Positions 1 through 9,651 of a DNA stretch of 64,000 nt are shown here, piece by piece. Source of the stretch: a sulfur-oxidizing endosymbiont of Gigantopelta aegis (GTDB lineage Bacteria > Pseudomonadota > Gammaproteobacteria > GRL18); contig NZ_JAEHGE010000001.1 of NCBI RefSeq assembly GCF_016097415.1, positions 645,001 through 709,000 of the forward strand, given 5' to 3'. Both the position numbers and the translations under genes were made by a program. The first letter of the stretch is position 1. Every line of letters begins with the position of its first letter. A model generated the notes under the pieces. The model worked only from the letters and a program-made list of their open reading frames with translations. It searched no databases and was not told where the DNA came from.

Positions 1-129
1 AAAAAAATTGGTTGATACACTCGTACTGTCAATTTCAGCCATAAATTGAGCTGTCAATACTAATATAAGTAAATAAACAGCGATAAGAAAAACATTAATG
101 AAGTAATTGTTATTATTTTTATTGGTCAT
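1..129 (-). CDS. N-terminal part of an unknown membrane-anchored protein, cut by the window edge
   Basis: An open frame begins at an ATG at 129 and runs off the left edge, giving 43 residues. The visible part is an Asn/Lys-rich start followed by one hydrophobic stretch (about residues 11-28) that looks like a signal anchor. It lies in the same direction as the PAP2 phosphatase and sulfatase remnant upstream, about 67 bp from the phosphatase stop, so it may be the next gene of the same operon. Nothing identifies a family. The start is a guess because no strong ribosome-binding site is visible. Confidence 0.4.
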   Translation of the reverse strand, partial: MTNKNNNNYFINVFLIAVYLLILVLTAQFMAEIDSTSVSTNFF

Positions 130-196
130 TATTATCTAATTTGAATTTTGTTAAAGAACACATGGCATAGCATAAACTGCAATACTTAACACAAGC

Positions 197-916
197 TTAA
201 ATTGTTGGTTCTTTTGCTAAAAAATAACGATAAAAGAATAAATTGATCATCCAACAAATAAATACTGTCGTTACATCATGGGATATAAAATGTGCTCCTC
301 TCAATTGCTGAGAAAAACCAAAGATCAGCCCTGCACTAGCAACAACAAGCAATACTTTCCATGCCTGTTTAGGGAAATAATGATAAGCAAAAAAATACAA
401 TGAAAAAAAGGCATAAGCAGCACTGGCATGACCTGAAGGAAAACATTTGCCCCCGTTATCTGCTACAAACAAGCGATTCAGCCAGTCATAATAGGCAATA
501 TCACCACCCAATCCTGATATTGACCACGGACAATCTATTTGGGTGAGTGATTTTAACAACGTGATACTCAGCGTTGCCACTATGGTACTGATAACCAGAT
601 ACTCGAGACCTTTATGATAGGCTTGAGCAAGCCTTATAGGACATCGTTTAAAGAATGATATTATATAAAGGAATGTTAACAATAGATAACCAGCAATAGC
701 CAAGTATTTACCATAGTGATGAATGATGACCTCAGTATAAAAATTATCCTTTAAAAGCCAAGCGCCATTTTGCATATCATAAAAATATAATGATAGGCTA
801 TAATCCCATTGCAGTTGATAAATCATAAAGATTGCAACAATGTAAATTATAAGCGGCAAAAACAAGTGGCTCATAAAGAACGTATTTTTAACAGTGTTTT
901 TAACAGTCATGCACAC
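197..916 (-). CDS. PAP2-superfamily membrane phosphatase (lipid phosphatase type)
   Basis: 239 residues with several hydrophobic segments. The three signature blocks of the PAP2 acid-phosphatase superfamily are visible in order: KSLTQIDCP near residue 122, CFPSGHAS near 160 with the catalytic-type His, and RGAHFISHD near 206 with the second His and an Asp. Members remove or transfer phosphate from lipid pyrophosphates or lipid A at the membrane. The gene follows a sulfatase / phosphoethanolamine-transferase-like remnant with a 17-bp overlap, suggesting an old lipid A or envelope modification pair (inference). The real start may be an internal Met (residue 15), since the first residues overlap the preceding gene. 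The substrate cannot be told from sequence. Confidence 0.8.
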   Translation of the reverse strand: MCMTVKNTVKNTFFMSHLFLPLIIYIVAIFMIYQLQWDYSLSLYFYDMQNGAWLLKDNFYTEVIIHHYGKYLAIAGYLLLTFLYIISFFKRCPIRLAQAYHKGLEYLVISTIVATLSITLLKSLTQIDCPWSISGLGGDIAYYDWLNRLFVADNGGKCFPSGHASAAYAFFSLYFFAYHYFPKQAWKVLLVVASAGLIFGFSQQLRGAHFISHDVTTVFICWMINLFFYRYFLAKEPTI

Positions 917-1456
917 CTATAGCTGCAGACTTCCTATTACATACGTTAATGCTTGAGGCCTTGATTTTTTCATTATTCACAGACCAAGCATTCATTCTGT
1001 TTTTCAATAAATACGCTGCGGTTTGATAGTAGGCAATCGTTTTTTCCAACAAGGAAAAATTCTGTTCTGCTAATGCTTTATTACTTGGCTCAAGTAAGCT
1101 TGTTGTATATTGTACGGTTTGTTTTTTTGGCTTTAAAATACTCAGTATATCCTGTTGATAGAGACCTAAGTATTGATAATTACCAATCAATGCCAATGAG
1201 TTTTCTCTTCTTTCAGACAACATATCCTGACCAAAGAACCATGATTCATAATCCATGTTTAAGATGGCAAGAATTGTCGGTGCCACATCAATCTGTCCAC
1301 CACGTTTTGCTATCATTTGAGCCTCTAAATGCTTAGGACTGTATATCCAAAGAGGAATTTGATATTTCTTAATGGGTAAATTTTCTCTACCAGCACTGCC
1401 GGCATTGTGATCCGCTAAAATAACAAACACCGTATCTTCAAACCAAGCCGATAAAT
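900..1456 (-). pseudogene. C-terminal remnant of an LTA-synthase / phosphoethanolamine-transferase-like sulfatase
   Basis: The frame reads SAWFEDTVFVILADHNAG followed by GRENLPIKKYQIPLWIYSP, the metal-binding Asp-His block and following strand of alkaline-phosphatase-fold sulfatases such as LtaS and EptA. Everything upstream, including the membrane domain and the catalytic Thr, is missing. About 185 C-terminal residues remain, while such proteins usually exceed 500. The break lies near 1450-1460, next to the transposase-like gene on the other strand, so an insertion probably removed the 5' end. The exact junction is uncertain because the frame stays open a little further. It overlaps the PAP2 gene by 17 bp. 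Confidence 0.75.
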
Positions 1457-1463
1457 AAAGGTG

Positions 1464-1492
1464 TTGATAAATGCGATAAATTAAGCTATTAT
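1464..1492 (+). promoter_or_regulatory. Predicted sigma70 promoter of the transposase-like gene
   Basis: TTGATA at 1464-1469 and TATTAT at 1487-1492 are separated by 17 bp. The gene start at 1526 is about 33 bp downstream and is preceded by an AAGGGG ribosome-binding site. Prediction from sequence only. Confidence 0.5.
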
Positions 1493-3055
1493 TCTTGTAA
1501 AATCAACATTTAAGGGGATATCTAAATGGATAAAATATCTTCTGATATAAAACAACCAAGAATTCCAGTTGAAATTAACGATATTCAGGTTAATTTTTGC
1601 AAAAATCCATTGTGCCAAAATTATGGTGTTCCTGCCAGCACAGAAAGCCAAGTTAAACTCCATAAATCACAAAAAGACTGCTACAAATTATCAAGTGGTA
1701 GTCGAAAGCCAGTTACTAAACTGATTTGCAAGTCTTGTAATGAGTTATTCCCAGTTAAGAGCAATCAAGGAATTTGGGATGAATTACAGCGAATTGAAGA
1801 ATATTTAAAAGAAACTCCAGAGGTGTCATGCCCTGATAATTCATGTAAAAATAATCTCATTAGTATTAAGTTAGGAAAAGAATTTTACCAGTCTTTTGGG
1901 AAAACAAAATCAGGTTCTAGTCGTTATCGATGCAAGTCTTGTAAGAAAACATTTTCAGTTAAACAATCTACAACTGGTCAAAAACAGCCTCATAAAAACA
2001 ATCTTATTTTCAAACTTCTAATGAATAAATCCCCTTTAAGGCGAATCTGTGAAGTTGCTGATGTTGGTATGGCGACTGTTTATGCAAAAATTGATTTTCT
2101 GCATAAACAGTGCATGACCTTTGTATCAGAAAGAGAACAGAGGTTAATTAAAAGCAATATAAAGCGACTTTATGTTATCGTGGATAGACAGGAATATATT
2201 GTTAATTGGACAAGACGAGAAGATAAACGAAATATTAAACTTTCAGCAATCGGTAGTGCTGACAATGAAACGGGCTACGTATTTCAAATGAATTTAAACT
2301 ATGATCCTTGTATTAGCCCTATTGAAATAGAAGAAAATGCTTTATCTGTTAATGATTATAATGCCCAATACGCCTATCGAAAACATGCAAGATTCTGGTT
2401 GAATGGTGATTATAAAGAGAGTGTGAAAAATTCAAGATCCAAAAAGACAAATGGATCATCTTTAAGTGCCGATATATCAGCAACATACAAGGATGCAATT
2501 TCTCGTGATGATATAGAAGAATCAGAAGCTCTCTATCAAGTACAAAAATTGCCTCAAAATGGAATGCAGATCCATTCTGAATATACGATGTATGGACATT
2601 TCTTTTTTATACATAAATTGTTCAGTGGTGTTGAAAAAATCAGATTCTTTTTAGATCAAGATTCTGGAATGAGAGCAACCTGCTTAACAGCTTTCCATAA
2701 CGAAATAAAAAATAGAAGCTGTGATGCTTTTTATGTTCGAATAACAAAGGATTTAACTGTTGATGAAAAGCGGAGAACTTTAAATGATTCCAGGAACTAT
2801 TTTTCAGATCAGCAAAAAGAACACCCTGATTTATCAAAAAATAAAATAAAATTAAAAATAATAAAAGATCGATTAGAAAACATGCAGGAAATTGGAAACT
2901 GGAAAGATAAATGGCTTTTACACCCTTTTCCTAATATGTCTGAACCAGAAAAAGCGATTTGTTATCTTACTGATTATGGTGACTATAATGTGGTTATACT
3001 TAACCGGACACACAACTTAAAATAACTAAAAGATAAAAAGTGTGACCTAAAATGA

Positions 3056-3373
3056 ATGATCAAACAAAAAAAACCGAATAAAAGCTATACATCAGAATTT
3101 AAAGAATCAGCTGTCAAATTAGCTAATGAGACGGATCAACCTGTTTCTCAGACTGCCAGGGAGCTAGGTGTTAATGTAAATACTCTACATACCTGGATCA
3201 GTAAATATTCCAAACCGGTGAAGACGGTAGCCAATAGAAGTGATGAACACATTTATGATGAAGTAAAACGTCTGAAAAAAGAATTGGCAAAAGTGATTCA
3301 GGAGCGTGATTTATTAAAAAGGCCACAGCGTACTTTGCAAGGGAAACTTTGTGAAGTACGCATGGATAACTGA
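3056..3373 (+). CDS. IS3 OrfA, helix-turn-helix protein (copy 1, altered C-terminus)
   Basis: 105 residues: a helix-turn-helix of the IS3 OrfA type (SQTARELGVNVNTLHTWISK, about residues 30-50) followed by a leucine-zipper-like helix ([18 protein letters not shown]). Family members normally end shortly after a slippery A6G that gives the -1 shift into orfB. Here the run is TTATTAAAAAGG, five A; with six A the next residues would read [12 protein letters not shown] then stop, the usual ending. The present frame instead continues through 18 unusual residues. OrfA regulates transposition and contributes the DNA-binding half of OrfAB. Confidence 0.8.
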   Translation: MIKQKKPNKSYTSEFKESAVKLANETDQPVSQTARELGVNVNTLHTWISKYSKPVKTVANRSDEHIYDEVKRLKKELAKVIQERDLLKRPQRTLQGKLCEVRMDN

Positions 3374-4213
3374 TCAGGCTAAAGATTACCCGGTAACGAT
3401 TCTGTGCCGTTTTATGGATGTTTCCCGTAGTTGCTATTATGATTGGGTTAGCTCTCCTAAAACGGATAGAGAGAAAGAAAATGAAGCGCTTACTGAGCAG
3501 CTAAAAAACTGTTTGAAGACAGTCGCAAGACTTATGGAACCCGTCGTCTTAAAAGAAAACTGGCTGAAAAAGGCGTTCATATAAGCCGCCGGAGAATTGG
3601 TCGATTAATGAAAAAAGCCGGTTTGTTTTGTAAAACGAAGAGACGCTTTAAAGCGACGACTAATTCCAAGCATAATAAGCGTATATCTCCAAATTTACTG
3701 GAAAGAGAGTTTACTGTCTCTCAACCTGATCGCTACTATGTGGGTGATATTACCTATATTGCCACCAAGGAAGGCTGGTTATATTTAGCGGTTGTCATTG
3801 ACTTATTCTCTAGGCAAATTGTTGGCTGGTCGATGGATGAGCGAATGAAAGCCAAGCTAGTCAATGATGCTTTACTGATGGCCATATGGAAGCGTAAACC
3901 AATGGATGGATTGCTTTGGCATACTGACCGAGGTAGCCAATATGCCTCTGATAGTCATAGAAAAATATTGTCGGATCATAACATAATTCAGTCTATGAGC
4001 CGCAAAGGAAATTGCTGGGACAATGCTGTATCAGAGAGCTTCTTTCATAGTTTGAAAACTGAATTGACGCACCATTGTCGATTCAAAACCAGAGTAGAAG
4101 CAAAGCAGGCAATATTTGAATATATTGAGGTATTTTATAATCGGGAGCGACTTCATTCGGCTAATGATTATTTGTCACCAGTCGATTATGAAATACAGCA
4201 GGAAATAGCTTAA
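3351..4213 (+). pseudogene. IS3 OrfB integrase, frameshifted (copy 1)
   Basis: The frame starting at GTG 3351 ([14 protein letters not shown]) stops at 3584, and the DDE domain continues from about 3608. Catalytic residues are visible in [25 protein letters not shown] and [19 protein letters not shown]. Two A runs differ from the frame I infer for the family: CTAAAAAACTG (six A, seven expected) and CTTAAAAGAAA (four A; five in copy 2). The second leaves this copy out of frame. It may act only if slippage or a copy in trans supplies function. Confidence 0.8.
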
Positions 4214-4824
4214 ATCGATTGATTGAAGAGGGGTAAAGGCGACATAAATGCCGCCCATTACCGTTGACGGCCATCGGCTCCTCAGCCTGTGCCGTGAAGA
4301 TATTGTAACAGGATCATTACCGTTGTGAAAATACCTTGGGTGAATGGAACGGCTCTATCGTTCCAGAGGGCAAAGCCCTTTCTCTTCATCTGTTTAAAGT
4401 TAACATGAGAAACTAAAATGATAGGAAATACAAAATGACAAAAATCACTTGAAACAGCCAAAAAAATATTTAGAAAACTGTCCGGAAAAGTGTTGACACA
4501 TCACTATGATGAAGACCATCAGGCATGGTTATATAACAAAGCCTCCATGCATGGGATTGATAATTTTTTTATGCAGGTTAGACGTAGATTATCATTATTA
4601 GAGCGAGTTATTTCATCTGCCAGCAGTTCTGGCAGAAGGTGGTATGGGTATTCTGCTTACAACCCAAAGAACATTGTTAAGTTACTCGATATATTCCGAG
4701 TTTATTATAATTATTGTATTGCAGGAAAAGACAAAAAACACCCGCTATGCGTTTAGGTCTGGCAAAAGGCATTGTTAGTCCAGAAGACATCATTTATTTT
4801 TCACCTAATTAACTATGAGCCATT

Positions 4825-6277
4825 ATGAATAAAACAATTTTCAAACAACTTAAGAAAGACAAAGGTAACTGGCTCAATGAAACAGAAGTACGCCAGGGAT
4901 GGATAAAGATTATTGGTGATGCTTTAAATATTCCTTTTCAAATGGAGAGGCAAAGAGTTGATGCCAGTTATAACAGAGTTATTATTGAATTTAAGGATAA
5001 GGGCTTATTTAATGGCAGTATTTCCAGTTCTGCATTTAAAAATGCGGTGTTTGATCGCTTAAAAAAATATATCCCGACTCGTGCTAAACTCGAATCCCTC
5101 GACAATGAGGATTATATTGAATAGTTACCGATGCAGAGCATATTGCATTTGCACGGTACAGCCGAGGAAAAATAGTTCATGATGCATTATTACCATTAAG
5201 TGAATCCAGTGTATCTTTGATAGTTAAGGCTCTGACTGATTGTAAATGGGTTCCTGTTACATCAGAAAATCTAATCACTGATTTTGGTCATAGTTCTGAT
5301 GCTGGCTGTAATATGTTACAGGCTTTATCTGACGCATTATCAGAGCGACTGGAAAAGAAAAATAATAATAAAATAAAAATGATCTTTGAAGAGTGGAAAG
5401 CTCTTTATGGACAAACATCAAATCTTTCCATCAGCCAAGTGAATGGGATTCTTGATAATATTGATTTCAAGTCAATTTCTCTGAACAAAAAAAGTCTGAA
5501 GAATTGAAGATCCCTGTTGCACTTTTTGTCATACATACTTACAACTCTCTTTTGATAAAAATTCTTGGTGCAGAAGTTGTTGCCGAACATGCACTAACCA
5601 CTTATAAAGGATTTATCAGAGAAACAGTCAGCCTTGATGGTCAATTATTAATTGACCGAATGGAATATGAAATTGAACAGGGTAATTTCTTTTCTGGTGC
5701 TGGAATAAATGGGTTTGGAGAAGAAGTTATTTTCAGTTGGTATCTTGATGTTGCAAGATTGAAACAACATCAAGCCAAAATAATTGATGGATTAAAAGGT
5801 ATTTTGCTTTCATTCTCCATGTATAGAGCGGATAAATTAACTTCCGCACGTTCAAAAGATGTTCTTAAGTCGTTTTATCAAGATCTCGTGCCAAATGAGC
5901 TACGAAAAGTCTGGGTGAAGTTTATACACCAGAATGGTTGGTTGAAGTCACTCTGGATAGAATCAATGTAAAAAATTTTTTAACTCAACGATTTCTTGAT
6001 CCAACATGTGGTTCAGCTTCTTTCTTACTGGCTTTAATCAGGAAAATAAAAATACAAGCAACAGATGATGGGTGGGGTGATTTAGAAGTGTTAAAACACA
6101 TCATAAACAATGTCTGGGGCTTTGATTTAAATCCTTTAGCAGTCCAGACTGCCCGAGTGAATATATTAATCGCTATTTCTGATTTATTAGACAATAACAA
6201 AGGAACAGATATAGAAATACCGATTCTTTTAGCGGATGCAGTGTATTCCCCAGCTCGAAATCCTAAAAAAGATGAAT
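4825..6277 (+). pseudogene. Broken nuclease plus N6-adenine methylase gene (type IIG-like), truncated by IS3 copy 2
   Basis: Four pieces follow one another in different frames. The N-terminal piece has VDASYNRVIIEFKDKG, compatible with a PD-(D/E)xK nuclease core. The later piece has GEVYTPEWLV and LDPTCGSASFLLAL, the SAM-binding motif of N6-adenine methylases, followed by VWGFDLNPLAVQTARVN. Frame can be restored by one base at three places: GAATAG near 5118 (one A), GATTTCAAG near 5467 (one T) and CGAAAAGTC near 5910 (one A). The catalytic NPPY region and target-recognition part are missing beyond the IS3 copy at 6278. A fused nuclease-methylase resembles type IIG restriction enzymes; BREX PglX-like or type ISP proteins are alternatives. 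Now non-functional. Confidence 0.75.
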
Positions 6278-6347
6278 TAATGTGGCTATACTTAACCGGA
6301 CACACAACTTAAAATAACTAAAAGATAAAAAGTGTGACCTAAAATGA

Positions 6348-6663
6348 ATGATCAAACAAAAAACCGAATAAAAGCTATACATCAGAATTTAAAGAATCAG
6401 CTGTCAAATTAGCTAATGAGACGGATCAACCCGTTTCTCAGACTGCCAGGGAGCTAGGTGTTAATGTAAATACTCTACATACCTGGATCAGTAAATATTC
6501 CAAACCGGTGAAGACGGTAGCCAATAGAAGTGATGAACACATTTATGATGAAGTAAAACGTCTGAAAAAAGAATTGGCAAAAGTGATTCAGGAGCGTGAT
6601 TTATTAAAAAGGCCACAGCGTACTTTGCAAGGGAAACTTTGTGAAGTACGCATGGATAACTGA
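6348..6663 (+). pseudogene. IS3 OrfA, frameshifted near its start (copy 2)
   Basis: The sequence matches orfA of copy 1, but the A run after the start (CAAAC then six A) is two bases shorter than in copy 1 (eight A). From either ATG (6344 or 6348) the frame stops early. The helix-turn-helix region is otherwise intact in nucleotide sequence. The A5G run before the orfB overlap is also one base shorter than the family-type A6G. This copy therefore cannot make OrfA by normal translation. Confidence 0.8.
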
Positions 6664-7504
6664 TCAGGCTAAAGATTACCCGGTAACGATTCTGTGCCGT
6701 TTTATGGATGTTTCCCGTAGTTGCTATTATGATTGGGTTAGCTCTCCTAAAACGGATAGAGAGAAAGAAAATGAAGCGCTTACTGAGCAGCTAAAAAACT
6801 GTTTGAAGACAGTCGCAAGACTTATGGAACCCGTCGTCTTAAAAAGAAAACTGGCTGAAAAAGGCGTTCATATAAGCCGCCGGAGAATTGGTCGATTAAT
6901 GAAAAAAGCCGGTTTGTTTTGTAAAACGAAGAGACGCTTTAAAGCGACGACTAATTCCAAGCATAATAAGCGTATATCTCCAAATTTACTGGAAAGAGAG
7001 TTTACTGTCTCTCAACCTGATCGCTACTATGTGGGTGATATTACCTATATTGCCACCAAGGAAGGCTGGTTATATTTAGCGGTTGTCATTGACTTATTCT
7101 CTAGGCAAATTGTTGGCTGGTCGATGGATGAGCGAATGAAAGCCAAGCTAGTCAATGATGCTTTACTGATGGCCATATGGAAGCGTAAACCAATGGATGG
7201 ATTGCTTTGGCATACTGACCGAGGTAGCCAATATGCCTCTGATAGTCATAGAAAAATATTGTCGGATCATAACATAATTCAGTCTATGAGCCGCAAAGGA
7301 AATTGCTGGGACAATGCTGTATCAGAGAGCTTCTTTCATAGTTTGAAAACTGAATTGACGCACCATTGTCGATTCAAAACCAGAGTAGAAGCAAAGCAGG
7401 CAACATTTGAATATATTGAGGTATTTTATAATCGGGAGCGACTTCATTCGGCTAATGATTATTTGTCACCAGTCGATTATGAAATACAGCAGGAAATAGC
7501 TTAA
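6641..7504 (+). CDS. IS3 OrfB integrase, the only open copy (copy 2)
   Basis: 287 residues from GTG 6641, with the N-terminal HTH_21-like segment and the rve DDE core: Asp in VGDITYI, Asp in [10 protein letters not shown], Glu in [12 protein letters not shown]. Relative to copies 1 and 3 it has one extra A in CTTAAAAAGAAA, which restores the frame. It still shares the shortened CTAAAAAACTG run, so about 16 residues ([16 protein letters not shown]) are read in the wrong frame; the inferred ancestral reading there is [16 protein letters not shown]. The protein is complete in length, but its activity is doubtful because a conserved YGTRR-type segment is lost. Confidence 0.82.
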   Translation: MKYAWITDQAKDYPVTILCRFMDVSRSCYYDWVSSPKTDREKENEALTEQLKNCLKTVARLMEPVVLKRKLAEKGVHISRRRIGRLMKKAGLFCKTKRRFKATTNSKHNKRISPNLLEREFTVSQPDRYYVGDITYIATKEGWLYLAVVIDLFSRQIVGWSMDERMKAKLVNDALLMAIWKRKPMDGLLWHTDRGSQYASDSHRKILSDHNIIQSMSRKGNCWDNAVSESFFHSLKTELTHHCRFKTRVEAKQATFEYIEVFYNRERLHSANDYLSPVDYEIQQEIA

Positions 7505-7795
7505 ATCGATTGATTGAAGAGGGGTAAAAGGCGACATAAATGCCGCCCATTACCGTTGACGGCCATCGGCTCCTCAGCCTGTGCCGTGAAGATATTGTAA
7601 CAGGATCATTACCGTTGTGAAAATACCTTGGGTGAATGGAACGGCTCTATCGTTCCAGAGGGCAAAGCCCTTTCTCTTCATCTGTTTAAAGTTAACATGA
7701 GAAACTAAAATGATAGGAAATACAAAATGACAAAAATCACTTGAAACAGCCAAAAAAATATTTAGAAAACTGTCCGGAAAAGTGTTGACACATCA

Positions 7796-7855
7796 GACAG
7801 TGATGGCTATGAAGAACCCGACTACCCCTACTCATGGGTTCCTGATAAATTTTAA
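7796..7855 (+). pseudogene. 19-codon C-terminal remnant of an unidentified gene
   Basis: Immediately after the IS3 right end the sequence reads DSDGYEEPDYPYSWVPDKF then TAA. It has no start and looks like the tail of a gene whose body was deleted when IS3 copy 2 joined two distant sites. The composition (acidic, aromatic, Pro) is protein-like, but no family is recognisable. Confidence 0.45.
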
Positions 7856-7875
7856 GCAATTAAGGCACAAACAGA

Positions 7876-9651
7876 ATGAATTTAAAATATAAATCGAGTG
7901 GTTTAATTTTCCTTGCTTTCATCTTTGTTAGCTGGGCAGTTACTTCCGTAGCGGGTATGCCAGCCGCAAGTGCCTCAATAAAACACGCGACAATTGATTG
8001 GCTACAAGTAGGCATGGGGCTTTTTGGTGGTTTGGCACTTTTCCTTGCTGGACTGGACATGCTATCAGAAGGCCTAAAAAAAGCATCCGGTGAAACCCTG
8101 AAAATACTCTTATCTAAGTTAACGACCAATCGTTTTATGGGTGCTCTCACAGGTGCCTTTGTTACCGGGGTTTTAAATTCATCATCTGTGACTACTGTAC
8201 TTGTTGTCAGTTTTATTACTGCAGGCGTTATGACTTTAAGCCAATCTGTCGGCATCATCATGGGAGCCAATATTGGCAGCACCGTTACCGCACAGTTATT
8301 AGCCTTTAATCTGGCAGCTTATGCTTTGCTACCCATTGCCATTGGTTTTTTTATGACTTTTACCGCCAAGCGTGAAAAAGTAAAATACTATGGCATGATG
8401 CTTATGGGTTTAGGTTTAGTCTTTTTCGGCATGGGGCTCATGAGTGATGCCATGAAACCTCTAAGAACCTTTGAACCCTTCATTGAATTTTTAGAGTCAA
8501 TGAAAAACCCCATTATTGGTGTTTTAGCCGGTGCGATTTTTACCGGACTGGTGCAGTCATCAGCGGCAACTGTTGGTATTGCAATAGCAATGGCCAGTGA
8601 GGGTCTATTAAGCCTACCTGCAGGAATTGCACTGGCTCTGGGGGCAAATATTGGTACCTGTGTCACCGCGATGCTATCTGCATTGGGCAAGCCCGTTGAA
8701 GCAGTTCGTGCAGCCGTAGTACATGTTTTATTTAATGTCCTGGGTGTTTTATTATGGATTATGTTTATTCCACAATTAGCAGAATTTGCGATAGCGATGT
8801 CACCCGTTACTCAGCAAGTTGCCGGAGAAGCAACTAATTCTGATATTCCACGACAAATTGCTAATGCTAACACCCTGTTTAATGTGATCAATACTATTAT
8901 TTTTATTGGTTTTACCGGTTGGTTCGCCAAATTAGCTACCCGTCTAGCCCCCACCCCCACGAGGAAAAAGGGTGTGATCATTGAACCCAAATATCTCAAT
9001 ACTGACTCCATTGAAACACCCTCCCTGTCTCTTGGGATGGTGCGCATGGAATTAGGTCACCTGGGTGGATTAATTAATACCATGATACAATCAATTCAAC
9101 CTGCAATTATTGGCAAAAATCAAAAGCAAATTGATAAAATTATTTCAATGGATAATAAAGTTAAAATTTTGGTTGATGCCATTTTTCAATACATGAGCTT
9201 ATTAAGAAAAGAGCCCTTAACAGAAAAAGAAAGCATTGATTTTCAAACCATGATGACTGCAACAACGCTGATGGATCAAATTTCTGATGTCATTAGCAAT
9301 GATCTTTGTGAAACCGCACTCTATTATATTGAAAGTGGGCAAGTGCCAAGTAAAATTACCAGAGAATTACTGAAAAACTACTATCAGGATGTCTGTCATT
9401 CAGTACAGGATGCAATCAAAGCAATCAGTAACAATGATCAACTGATTGCTGAAAAAGTAATTCTTAGAAAATCAGAGATAAAAGCTTATTATAATAATCT
9501 TTTATCCAGAAAATCCAGTCACCTCGGCAGCGAAGAACCTAACTATCTGGAAAAAGCACGCCAAGAAATGTCCTTAATGGATAAGCTTTTCCGAGTCTAT
9601 TCACACGCTAGTGGAATTGCTAATGTAGTGTTGCCACAAGCTTTGAAATAA
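7876..9651 (+). CDS. Na+/phosphate cotransporter family protein with PhoU-like C-terminal domain
   Basis: 591 residues. It starts with a hydrophobic leader, then two inverted-repeat Na/Pi cotransporter units: GVLNSSSVTTVLVV with GANIGSTVTAQ (about residues 92-140), and GLVQSSAATVGIAI with GANIGTCVTAM (about 224-267). The paired QSSS/QSSA and GANIGT motifs are diagnostic. After about residue 380 the protein turns helical and soluble, as the PhoU-like domain of bacterial NptA/YjbB proteins does. The likely role is sodium-coupled phosphate movement across the inner membrane, import or export not decidable. It stands alone, with the IS3 copy 2 scar just upstream, so its native promoter may have been replaced. 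Confidence 0.88.
   Translation: MNLKYKSSGLIFLAFIFVSWAVTSVAGMPAASASIKHATIDWLQVGMGLFGGLALFLAGLDMLSEGLKKASGETLKILLSKLTTNRFMGALTGAFVTGVLNSSSVTTVLVVSFITAGVMTLSQSVGIIMGANIGSTVTAQLLAFNLAAYALLPIAIGFFMTFTAKREKVKYYGMMLMGLGLVFFGMGLMSDAMKPLRTFEPFIEFLESMKNPIIGVLAGAIFTGLVQSSAATVGIAIAMASEGLLSLPAGIALALGANIGTCVTAMLSALGKPVEAVRAAVVHVLFNVLGVLLWIMFIPQLAEFAIAMSPVTQQVAGEATNSDIPRQIANANTLFNVINTIIFIGFTGWFAKLATRLAPTPTRKKGVIIEPKYLNTDSIETPSLSLGMVRMELGHLGGLINTMIQSIQPAIIGKNQKQIDKIISMDNKVKILVDAIFQYMSLLRKEPLTEKESIDFQTMMTATTLMDQISDVISNDLCETALYYIESGQVPSKITRELLKNYYQDVCHSVQDAIKAISNNDQLIAEKVILRKSEIKAYYNNLLSRKSSHLGSEEPNYLEKARQEMSLMDKLFRVYSHASGIANVVLPQALK

Larger units (their letters stand above)
2986..4503 (+). mobile_element. IS3-family insertion sequence, copy 1 (1518 bp)
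   Basis: Ends are TAATGTGGTTATACTT on the left and the complement of TGATGTGTCAACACTT on the right; the inner CCGGACA is shared by both ends. The element is flanked by the 3-bp duplication CTA. It carries orfA and orfB in the IS3 arrangement plus a 290-bp non-coding tail after orfB. It is nearly identical to copies at 6278 and 49584, so movement was recent. It interrupts the transposase-like gene. Confidence 0.92.
1526..4812 (+). pseudogene. Zinc-ribbon transposase-like gene, split by IS3 copy 1 and frameshifted in an A run
   Basis: The first part (1526-2985) encodes two cysteine clusters, one early (CKNPLCQNYG) and one near residue 131 (RYRCKSCKKTF), as in InsA-type zinc ribbons. A domain with candidate acidic residues (VDRQEY, FFLDQDSG) follows. 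IS3 copy 1 is inserted after CTA at 2983-2985, and CTA repeats at 4504-4506. Removing the IS and one CTA joins GDY to DEDHQAWLYNKAS in frame. Near 4738 the frame is then lost because an A6 run needs seven A; with that base the protein continues to PAMRLGLAKGIVSPEDIIYF and stops at 4812, about 588 residues. Family assignment is by fold impression only, and I could not define terminal repeats for it. Confidence 0.65.
6278..7795 (+). mobile_element. IS3-family insertion sequence, copy 2 (1518 bp)
   Basis: Same ends as copy 1 (left TAATGTGGCTATACTT, right complement of TGATGTGTCAACACTT). The flanks do not match: AAT on the left, GAC on the right, so there is no 3-bp target duplication. The left flank is the methylase fragment and the right flank is the tail of another gene, which fits an IS-mediated deletion or recombination between copies. 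It lies in the same direction as copy 1 and the two enclose 1.77 kb. Confidence 0.92.

Noticed and set aside
5985-6305. Minus-strand 106-residue ORF under the methylase
   Set aside because: It is the antisense of the methylase motif region and has no own features.
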